Under the pieces are notes generated by a model. It worked only from the letters and a program-made list of their open reading frames with translations. It made no database searches and had not been told where the DNA came from. DNA of 64,000 bases from Cercospora beticola (lineage: Eukaryota; Ascomycota; Dothideomycetes; Mycosphaerellales; Mycosphaerellaceae), in assembly GCF_033473495.1 (NCBI RefSeq), contig NC_088939.1, positions 248,001 through 312,000 on the forward strand. Reading direction: 5' to 3'. Numbering within the stretch: the stretch's first letter is position 1; the number at the start of each line of letters is the position of its first letter. Both the position numbers and the translations under genes were made by a program. This document shows positions 56,798-64,000 of the stretch, piece after piece.

Positions 56798-58492
56798 ATG
56801 TCTGAGAAGAAGGATCACATCTCCAGCCAGGTGGACGAGGTCGACCTCAGCAAGACCACCACCGGCGAGCTCGCCACCGCTGTTCACGATGCGACGCAAG
56901 GAGAACACGAACTCAGCATCCGCGAGGCCATTCGCCAATACAAGTCCGCACTGTTCTGGTCTCTTGTAATGAGCACCACGGTCATCATGGAAGGCTACGA
57001 CACCAATCTGCTCTCCAACTTCTTCGCCTACCCAAGTTTCCTCATCCGCTACGGCCAGTGGGTCGGAATCACCCCGCAGACACCAGTCGGCTACCAGTTG
57101 ACTGCTGAATGGCAAGCTGGTTTGTCCCAAGGTGGTGGCGCTGGCTCCATCATTGGCTGTCTCCTCGCAGGTGTCATCGTCTCTCGCTACGGTTCCAAGA
57201 AGGCTGTTCTCGGCGCACTCATCGCACTGTCTCTGGCCGTCTTCGTCGTTTTCTTCGCTCCCAACTTGCCTGTCCTCGTGCTCGGAGAAGTCCTTTGCGG
57301 TCTGCCATGGGGTATGCTCGCCACTACCGCTCCAGCTTACGCTTCAGAAATCCTGCCAACAGCTCTGCGAACTTATATGACCTCGTACACCAACATGTGC
57401 TTCATCTTGGGTCAGCTCATTTCCGCCGGTGTCCTCAAAGGTCTGTCGACTCGCACCGATGAGTGGGGATACAAGATTCCTTTCGCGCTCCAGTGGGTGT
57501 GGCCAGCTTTCCTCATCCCTCTGATCTACATGGCACCTGAATCTCCATGGTACCTCGCCCGTATGAACCGCATGGACGACGCCCTCGCCTCTCTCAAGCG
57601 CCTCCAATCAAAGGACTCCACCATGGACCCCAACAAGACCCTCGCCACAATCGTCTACACCAACAACCTCGAGAAGCAACTCTCCGTCGGAACCCGCTAC
57701 ATCGACTGCTTCAAGGGCACCGAGCTCCGCCGCACCGAAATCGCCTGCTTGTGCTTCGCCGGTCAAATCCTCTGCGGTATCTGCTTCGCCTACAACTCCT
57801 CCTACTTCTTCTCCCAAGTCGGCCTCGGTACATCCGCAACTTACTCCCTCGCTCTCGGCGGCACAGGCCTCGCCTTCGTCGGCTGCCTCGTAAACTGGAT
57901 CTTCCTGATGCCCAACTTCGGCCGCCGAACAATCTACGTCGCGGGTATGGGTGGCATGTGCTTCATTCTGATCCTCATCGGTGTCCTCAGTGTCTGGACC
58001 AACACCAACGACGGAGTCGCCATGGCCCAAGCAGTTCTCACCCTCGGTTGGACTTTCATCTTCCAACTCTCAGCAGGTCAGCTAGGTTGGGCCCTCCCCG
58101 CCGAAATGGGCTCCACTCGTCTCCGCCAAAAGACCATTTGCCTCGCCAGAGATTCGAGCAACATCGCCGGTCTCATCGGTGGAACTCTCCAGCAATTCAT
58201 GATGAACCCTCAAGCCTGGAACCTCCGAGGTTATACTTCTTTCGTGTGGGCTACGACTTGCTTTGGCATGTTTGTGTGGTCTTATTTCCGTCTTCCAGAG
58301 ACTTGGAACAGGACTTATCACGAGTTGGACATCCTTTTCGCGAAGAAGGTTACTGCGAGGAAGTTCGCGAGCACGGTTGCGGATCCTTTTGAGATTGGCA
58401 GCAGTGATGATTTGGTCGCGGAGGCTTCGAAGGAGGCTGCACGAGAGGCGGTCAGGTCCGGGTCGGTTTCTGTGCCGAAGCAGGAGGTTTAG
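56798..58492 (+). CDS. MFS sugar transporter, maltose/alpha-glucoside permease type
   Basis: Proton-coupled sugar importer of the plasma membrane, single exon, 564 residues. Twelve hydrophobic segments are visible. Family motifs: MEGYDTNLLSNFFAYPSF at the first span, AGVIVSRYGSKKAVLGALIA after span 2, PESPWYLARMNRMDDALASL in the central loop and RLPETWNRTYHELDILFAKK at the end. This set is that of MAL-type alpha-glucoside permeases rather than hexose HXT carriers. Substrate cannot be fixed; proximity to an alpha-galactosidase makes galactosides or the released sugar plausible. A long second-frame ORF inside it is a shadow. Confidence 0.94.
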   Translation: MSEKKDHISSQVDEVDLSKTTTGELATAVHDATQGEHELSIREAIRQYKSALFWSLVMSTTVIMEGYDTNLLSNFFAYPSFLIRYGQWVGITPQTPVGYQLTAEWQAGLSQGGGAGSIIGCLLAGVIVSRYGSKKAVLGALIALSLAVFVVFFAPNLPVLVLGEVLCGLPWGMLATTAPAYASEILPTALRTYMTSYTNMCFILGQLISAGVLKGLSTRTDEWGYKIPFALQWVWPAFLIPLIYMAPESPWYLARMNRMDDALASLKRLQSKDSTMDPNKTLATIVYTNNLEKQLSVGTRYIDCFKGTELRRTEIACLCFAGQILCGICFAYNSSYFFSQVGLGTSATYSLALGGTGLAFVGCLVNWIFLMPNFGRRTIYVAGMGGMCFILILIGVLSVWTNTNDGVAMAQAVLTLGWTFIFQLSAGQLGWALPAEMGSTRLRQKTICLARDSSNIAGLIGGTLQQFMMNPQAWNLRGYTSFVWATTCFGMFVWSYFRLPETWNRTYHELDILFAKKVTARKFASTVADPFEIGSSDDLVAEASKEAAREAVRSGSVSVPKQEV

Positions 58493-58825
58493 TTGCGGTG
58501 GTGGTGTGATGAAGAGTGGGGGGAGCAATGATACCAATGATTGTTATGAGTATGCAGCATACAGCATGGAGTTTCGACTTGTAAATATTCTTTAGCGGCA
58601 ATGAATGCATACAGCTCAACGGTAACTTGGAGTTGTATTCCACTACTTTACCTCACAGTGCCAAGCTTGGAAGGTGCCACAAGGCAGCAACGCCTTAGCG
58701 CGGCTGTGACGAGAACAACAAGTTACACAAACACCTCACGATGCTTCTTTGAAGCACTTCTCTCCAGATTCATACCCTGAACCCCAGGTGTTCGCATCCA
58801 AGATTCGGCCTGCGCCATCGACAAG
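58493..58825. other. Intergenic between transporter and F-box gene
   Basis: 333 bp of 3' flank and promoter between tandem plus-strand genes; nothing else recognised. Confidence 0.55.
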
Positions 58826-60472
58826 ATGTCTTTGCTCGGCCTGCCCACGGAGCTCCTGGACGACATCATTCTCCAAGTCTACAACAACGGCGACCTCAAA
58901 AGCATAGCGCAATCATGTAAGCGAATCTACCAGCTCAGCAAGCCACACTTGGAGCAGGACCACATCTTCAGGCGACAATGGAGACACGTCGCAGTGTCCG
59001 AGAAGCAGTCAATCTTTTCAGTGCTTGCTGCCATCGCAAGAGAGCCTGTCATCGCTCGATTTGTCCGGGACTTGGACCTGAGATCCGCTGACGAATCTGC
59101 CGACGAACGAACGCGTAGAGTCAGATTCGAGCCTCAAAATGGGGGATACGTGAAATATGGAGAGGACGCCGAATTCGTGCGCACGCTGGTGCGCTCTTTG
59201 CCGCAGCTCACTTTGGCGAAACACGATGCAAGTGACTGGATAGTTATGATCATGCCACTGAGAGTGGCCGTGCGGCGAGCGAGGGACCAGGATTTTCCAA
59301 CATCTCGAGATATGGTCATGCATCGTATTGTCTTGCTCTTGACGCTACTTCCAAATCTGGAGCGACTTAGACTGCCGAAATTCTGGGCTCGCACAGAAGC
59401 CGGAGAACCAGAGACGTGGAAAGAAGTTCTTTCTGTCATGGTGAACGTGGCAAACGATCGTCGAGATATTCTGGGACCAGAAGGGCACTCTGAGGCACCT
59501 CTCGCGAGGCTGGGGCAATTGCTACCCTCCCAAGAGACCGATGAAGACGGAAGATGTCGAGCAGGCCTCAAGGAGGTTGCACCGCTTTTCCTGCTACCAG
59601 GCTTGGAGCAAGTACACATCATGAAGTATATGGCCCACAGCAATGACAACATGTATTCAGGCATCTCGTTCGACTGGTCTGGCTCACCTAGAGTGTCTCT
59701 CGGCGACGCCATGTCGAATGTACGCTCTCTCCACTTCGAAGCTTGTTGCATCGACGCTGCAAACATCGGTCGCATACTGGAGCGCATGTCGGCTCTCACA
59801 TCATTGAGGTATTCTCACCACGCCACATGGAACGGCGCCGGCCACAACTGGAATGCAGGAGCCTTTGCTGCTGCAGTCTCAGCGCACTGTGGGTCGCAAC
59901 TCACACAGCTCTCGCTAACGGTTCGTCATCGAATGGGAGCGATTGAAGGTGGAATCGTTTCTTTGCATGAGCTCACGGCTTTGAAGGAGGTCCAGTTAGA
60001 TCTGCAGATGTTTGCGGCCCCGCCATCAGCCAGTGACTTCCGATCGAGGTTCGGGGGGCTCTCCTTGGCAGCAGACGCTGAATCGAACATAAATGGCATC
60101 CTACCATTGTCTCAGATCCTCCCGATTGGCATGGAGCGTGTAAGCTTGGTCATGCATGCAGGGCATGGTATTGAGCATGGACAGAGTGAGCTGGACATTG
60201 TTCGAAAGCAGCTACGAACACTCAAGGCTCTTTTCGCTGCGGACCTCACAATATCACATCGGTGCTTGCAGCAGGTCATTCTGCGGCATGACGGACAAGC
60301 CATAGATTTGGGCATGCATACGATCGTTGGCCAAAGTGGCAAACGCAGTGATGTATCATTGGAGTCGCAGGTCGCGCGTCTGCTGAGAGGAACTGGAGTG
60401 GTGGGCGTACTGATTGATGACAGCCATGATGCTTTTGAGTCTATGCCGTGGGAGAACGGAGACGAATATTGA
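58826..60472 (+). CDS. F-box protein with LRR-like C-terminal region
   Basis: Probable SCF ubiquitin-ligase adaptor of 548 residues, single exon. The F-box is at the very start: MSLLGLPTELLDDIILQVYN with CKRIYQLSKPHL. The rest is a leucine-rich solenoid with degenerate repeats (VRSLHFEACCIDAANIGRIL, LTSLRYSHH, LTQLSLTVRH). Substrate unknown. Such genes are numerous and variable in filamentous fungi. Confidence 0.82.
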   Translation: MSLLGLPTELLDDIILQVYNNGDLKSIAQSCKRIYQLSKPHLEQDHIFRRQWRHVAVSEKQSIFSVLAAIAREPVIARFVRDLDLRSADESADERTRRVRFEPQNGGYVKYGEDAEFVRTLVRSLPQLTLAKHDASDWIVMIMPLRVAVRRARDQDFPTSRDMVMHRIVLLLTLLPNLERLRLPKFWARTEAGEPETWKEVLSVMVNVANDRRDILGPEGHSEAPLARLGQLLPSQETDEDGRCRAGLKEVAPLFLLPGLEQVHIMKYMAHSNDNMYSGISFDWSGSPRVSLGDAMSNVRSLHFEACCIDAANIGRILERMSALTSLRYSHHATWNGAGHNWNAGAFAAAVSAHCGSQLTQLSLTVRHRMGAIEGGIVSLHELTALKEVQLDLQMFAAPPSASDFRSRFGGLSLAADAESNINGILPLSQILPIGMERVSLVMHAGHGIEHGQSELDIVRKQLRTLKALFAADLTISHRCLQQVILRHDGQAIDLGMHTIVGQSGKRSDVSLESQVARLLRGTGVVGVLIDDSHDAFESMPWENGDEY

Positions 60473-60893
60473 AGTGGCCCGAAGTAGACGGCACAGACTG
60501 AGCATCGCGGTAGCATGAAAATGATTTCATGAACAGATGAAGTACATTGTGTAGTGCATGTCCAGAAAAGATGTCTTCGTATGAACCTTCCACCATTGTT
60601 TTGTGCCTGAACTCTAAACCGGCTCCGCATCGGCCCGTCGGACATGAAGTGAGGCTGCTGAGCAGGAGCTGGCCGCGCATCATCGTGCTTGCCTGAAGCT
60701 GCCACGCGCCGAACAGCTTCCATCAACGCCAAACACATACCGCAACACCACCACTCCACCGCCATCAACACATCATCTCCGCTCGAACCAGGACACGCTC
60801 AGTACACGAAATTTTCCTCTGTCACAACCTCGCGCTCAGGAAGCGCCAACAGCCCACTCAAACAATCACTGAGCACCGCTCAACACCATCATC
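60473..60893. other. Intergenic upstream of UMP1
   Basis: 421 bp between tandem plus-strand genes; 3' flank and presumed UMP1 promoter. Confidence 0.55.
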
Positions 60894-61451
60894 ATGGTAT
60901 CTAACACTCCAGTACCAACCCTCTGTTTCCGACAACAACAACTAACACCCGTTCAGTCCCTCCGCATCGTCCCCTCCTCCAACAACCCCTCCCACGCCAA
61001 CTTTCAACTCGGCGCCCCCTCCGCCCCAGGCGTCCACGACACCCTCCGCTCCAACCTCTCCCTCAGCACTCCCGCCCCAAAAACCACAGCCTCCGGCAGC
61101 AACCTCACCCTCCAATCCTCTCACCCTCTAGAAAACCGCCTCACAAACTGGCGCGCCCAACAAGATACTCTCAAACACGAACTCCTCCGCCGTCAATTCG
61201 GTATCGCAGAACCAGTCAAACGCCAAATGGAATTGGGGATCGTGAGAGCTGGAGAATGGAGGCCTAGAATTCTTGGAGGTGCTGGAGCGGGGATGGGTGG
61301 TAGCACTGGGAGTGGATTGCATGCGGATATTTTGATGGGGAGGGATTGTGAGTTGGATTGGGAGGATGTGTTTACTGGTGGAGAAGAGATGAGGAATGAG
61401 GTGGATTTCCATACGGAGATGGAGATGAGGTTTAAGATGAATTCGTGGTAG
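60894..61451 (+). CDS. UMP1: Proteasome maturation factor Ump1
   Basis: Chaperone bound in half-proteasomes and degraded as the first substrate of the new 20S particle. Best model: exon 1 is only the ATG (60894-60896), intron 60897-60956 (GTATCT...CAG, with a CTAAC branch site), exon 2 60957-61451; 165 residues starting MSLRIVPSSNNPS. Diagnostic segments: GAPSAPGVHDTLRSNLS, HPLENRLTNWRAQQ, RRQFGIAEPVKRQMELGI and LHADILMGRDCELDWEDVF. The intron is stop-free and a multiple of three, so an unspliced mRNA would give 185 residues. The sense strand is C-rich before about 61210 and G-rich after. Confidence 0.92.
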   Translation: MVSNTPVPTLCFRQQQLTPVQSLRIVPSSNNPSHANFQLGAPSAPGVHDTLRSNLSLSTPAPKTTASGSNLTLQSSHPLENRLTNWRAQQDTLKHELLRRQFGIAEPVKRQMELGIVRAGEWRPRILGGAGAGMGGSTGSGLHADILMGRDCELDWEDVFTGGEEMRNEVDFHTEMEMRFKMNSW

Positions 61452-62280
61452 ACGAGGCGGGCGCCTGCTGTGATGGACTTCCGGAATGCGGGAGAGAGAG
61501 GACTTGAAAGATGACAGTTGATGGATGCGATGGTGGACCATGTGGGACGAGTGTACTCGCCGACCGAATAGATTGGGGAGCTCGAGATGGAGATGGAGAC
61601 GTGACATGCATGCATAGACAGACTATGATTCGCTGTACACTACCAGATTCTCAGCATGACGAGCCTTCTCGCAAGAGCAGTCATGAGGTGAGGACTGGAC
61701 GTCACTACTGCATAAATACTGAAGCAATATGAAATCCAATGAAACTCTACGCAACGCTAATGTCCCCTTTCACGTATGTCGGTTTGCATTCAGAACGCAG
61801 ATGGAGAAGTGTGATGGAGTGCACTATCCATTTCCCATATCACCTCGCTGGATAAGTGACATCGTACCTCGTCTGCGCTGTCCTCCACGCTCCATCTATG
61901 CTACACGGCCTCCAAGAAGCCAGAGGAAAGCAGTCCTCAGCGTGAGAGAGGAAAGCATGGTCCGGAATGCGCCCACTGATGAAAGAAGGCAATATGATTT
62001 CGTGCAAAAAGATAGACCCATCGCTCCATGCCAGATATGCTGTGACGACCGTCCGCTCCCCTTTCCCCATCCCTAACGCCCATATGTGAATGATGCTTCT
62101 GTCAAGAAATGTGCACCAGCTTTGTCCCCTTCTCTACAGCTCGAGGGGCCTCGCCTCACTTCCATGTACATTCGGTATGTCTCTTCCGACCCAGCGTCCT
62201 CATTCGCTGCGCACTCAGCTGGTCACAATGTCTCCCTGGTGCAACTCTCTAACCTTTGTACGAGCAGTTGTTCGATAGCC
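61452..62280. other. Intergenic, convergent 3' ends
   Basis: 829 bp between the 3' ends of UMP1 (+) and the UBL3-like gene (-). ORFs here are short and without similarity. Confidence 0.55.
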
Positions 62281-63195
62281 TCATAGTATGACACACCTGC
62301 AACCCGCACCTTGCTCTTCTGTCTCTCGTTGTCGCACCGCCTTCCCGGTGCTCTTAGCATTCGCTGCCTCATCGTCGTCGATAATATCCGCCGGCTTGAC
62401 AGTCATGTGAACAACGTTCGTCGAAGCCATATTAAAGGGAAGATCTATGCGAATGTTAGCCGTTCGCCCCTCCTTTGAATCCGCCACCACTGCCTCTTCT
62501 GCATCCCAGTGGCCATCGCATATCGCGCAGAACGTGCGCGTGTATGCAACTCTCCACCGCCCTGTCCCCGACTCACCTTTCAACAACCCCTTATCCTCAA
62601 TCATCCTCCCCATAACAATCAACCTTATCCGCCCGGGACTACTCGGCCGTGGCTCCCATTCCTGCCTCCAATCCGTCCAAATCAGCTCTTTCAATTGATA
62701 CCCGCTCAATTCCCTCGGATCGAATTCGCCTGCGCTATTCTGGGCTGTGACTTTTCGATTCCGGAGATATTTCTCGTCGATTTTATAGGGGTGTCGCGCG
62801 CCCGTGATGAGCATTAATGAGATCATGAGATGGGGTCCTGAGGTGGAGGTTGTACTGGGTGCGATGGGAGCGTGGTCTTCTGCGGCGGGGCCGAGATGTT
62901 CTGTTTCGGTTCGGGTGAGGTTGGGTGCAGTGGTGGTGGTGGTAGACGTGGGTGGTTGTGTTTGTTGTTGTTGCGATGTTGTTGTCGCTGCTGTTGCCGC
63001 TGCTTCAGGCTGTGTCTGGAGGGCATCTTCGAATACGGCAGGAGTGCCAGGTGTCTCTGGGATGGCATTGCTCGCCGCCGCGGTATCCAAGTTGGTCATC
63101 TCGACGGGTTTGTTCTCCTCTTCGGATAGCGCTCGAGCAGTACTCGTTGTTGGGAGAGAAGCCCCTGCCACGGCGTCTTGTGATGATGAGGCCAT
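62281..63195 (-). CDS. Membrane-anchored ubiquitin-fold protein (UBL3/MUB-like)
   Basis: Ubiquitin-like protein attached to membranes by prenylation. Exons 63195-62577 and 62444-62281 give 260 residues; the 132-nt intron (GTGAGT...TAG with a CTAAC branch site) is stop-free. The N-terminal half is disordered with Gln and Thr runs. The ubiquitin fold includes LIWTDWRQEWEPRPSSPGRI, RLIVMGRMIEDKGLLK and FNMASTNVVHMTVKP. The C-terminus GCRCVIL ends in a CaaX box with Leu, predicting geranylgeranylation; neighbouring cysteines may be palmitoylated. Without splicing the frame stays open, so an ORF-only annotation would give 304 residues. Confidence 0.87.
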   Translation of the reverse strand: MASSSQDAVAGASLPTTSTARALSEEENKPVEMTNLDTAAASNAIPETPGTPAVFEDALQTQPEAAATAATTTSQQQQTQPPTSTTTTTAPNLTRTETEHLGPAAEDHAPIAPSTTSTSGPHLMISLMLITGARHPYKIDEKYLRNRKVTAQNSAGEFDPRELSGYQLKELIWTDWRQEWEPRPSSPGRIRLIVMGRMIEDKGLLKGESGTGRWRVAYTRTFCAICDGHWDAEEAVVADSKEGRTANIRIDLPFNMASTNVVHMTVKPADIIDDDEAANAKSTGKAVRQRETEEQGAGCRCVIL

Positions 63196-63792
63196 TGATT
63201 GGTGATCAGCCGATGTGGTTGTTTGCTGTGTCGTATGTCACGCCGGACGCTGTGATGACCCAATGCACTTTCCGAGCGATCTAGAATCAAGCCCTTGCTA
63301 GTTTCCGTGTGTCTGATATGTTCCCAATTGATGATACGAGTCTGGTGAATAGCGGCGGACGGAAGTGGTATGGTATGAGATAGCACGAAGGGCGATAGCG
63401 AGCGGAAGCGACCTGGTCTTCGCAATGGGGATTCTGTCCGTGTCTCTCCCGGCCTCTTCCTCTCCTGTTCACAAATCTGCCACGTTGTGCTCTGTTTTTA
63501 CTGTTCTCGATGTCGATTCTTCGTCCGCCCGCGGAGCACTTCTTCTTCAGGCTCGAGGGGCAAGCGAAGGAGAGGGCGAGACTGGAGTTGGTGAAGTGCC
63601 GCCGCACCAGGGAAGTGCCAACTGAGTGGAGTGGAGTACAGGAAAGCGCGCACGAATCAGGAAGGAAGAGCCACGCTAAACGATGGGCTCGGCGATCATC
63701 CGTGTGGCACCGAACCGACCGACGAACTGCTGACGGAGTATGTGGTTGTTGCACTACAAATAGAATGTCATGCCAGGGAAGATATCAGTAAG
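63196..63792. promoter_or_regulatory. Divergent promoter, UBL3-like gene / right-edge gene
   Basis: 597 bp between divergent starts. ORFs here overlap each other and lack similarity. Confidence 0.4.
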
Positions 63793-64000
63793 ATGGACTA
63801 CAGTTCATGTTTCTCATCACCCCAGTCGCGCAATCGTCCTCGTGGTCAAATAACGCCACCGCGACTAACACCAACCGACATCTCCTTCCACGCGCTTTCT
63901 GTCGGCATCGGCGGCGAGAATGGTCTCGGCATGCACATGCTGCCCTCCATCGAAACTTGGCCGGCCTCAACAATACTTGGCACAGAAGGCATTAGCCGTG
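63793..64000 (+). CDS. 5' end of an unidentified gene (cut by window edge)
   Basis: From ATG 63793 the frame is open for 69 codons to the window end (MDYSSCFSSPQSRNRPRG, then TPPRLTPTDISFHALSVGIG). The start is polar, Ser/Pro/Arg-rich and looks disordered, as at the N-terminus of many fungal regulators. Codon use (C-ending) is coding-like. No family recognised from this fragment. Confidence 0.5.
   Translation, partial: MDYSSCFSSPQSRNRPRGQITPPRLTPTDISFHALSVGIGGENGLGMHMLPSIETWPASTILGTEGISR

Noticed and set aside
57547..58392. 281-codon second-frame ORF inside the MFS transporter
   Set aside because: Arg/Pro/His-rich shadow produced by C-ending codons of the transporter frame.

Overview
The window looks like a gene-dense nuclear contig of a filamentous ascomycete (Pezizomycotina). 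Its genes carry many short introns of about 45-135 nt with GT-AG ends and CTAAC/TACTAAC-like branch sites. The gene set is fungal: a Tvp15-like Golgi protein, peroxisomal D-amino-acid oxidase, UstYa-type proteins, a Zn2Cys6 regulator, a Yvc1-type channel and an HRI-type eIF2alpha kinase. One AT-rich repeat carries a RIP-like mutation pattern. A dothideomycete is my best guess, but that is inference. No tRNA, rRNA or CRISPR array was recognised.

Layout. 1-459: 5' part of a Ras GTPase gene, cut by the left edge. 3.3-4.6 kb: an F-box-like gene with an apparent frameshift. 5.2-9.4 kb: three minus-strand genes (Tvp15, D-amino-acid oxidase, secreted nucleoside hydrolase). 11.1-23 kb: Alg3, an eIF1A-domain protein, the Yvc1-like channel, a tautomerase, a zinc alcohol dehydrogenase and a longin R-SNARE. 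22.97-23.67 kb: a foldback/MITE-like element just upstream of the SNARE gene. 24-43 kb: mostly housekeeping genes (a 53-residue membrane protein, a PPR-like mitochondrial protein, the eIF2alpha kinase, a large disordered protein, mitochondrial uS19, Mre11, Uba1).

43-58.5 kb is more accessory: an F-box protein, two UstYa/DUF3328-type membrane proteins flanking a small secreted peptide gene, a KduD-like short-chain dehydrogenase, a Zn2Cys6 factor, an Mpv17/PMP22 protein, a secreted GH27 alpha-galactosidase and a maltose-permease-type MFS transporter. The sugar genes could form a galactoside-utilisation group. The UstYa/peptide arrangement resembles a small RiPP locus, which is a hypothesis. 58.8-64 kb: an F-box protein, the proteasome assembly factor Ump1, a prenylated ubiquitin-fold protein (UBL3/MUB type) and a gene running off the right edge.

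Gene models were built by reading exons by eye and checking that reading-frame phases add up. Several genes have no long ORF because they are split into tiny exons (Tvp15, mitochondrial uS19). Recurrent oddities are microexons, stop-free introns whose length is a multiple of three, one GC-AG intron, and a repeated switch of sense-strand composition from C-rich to G-rich within genes.
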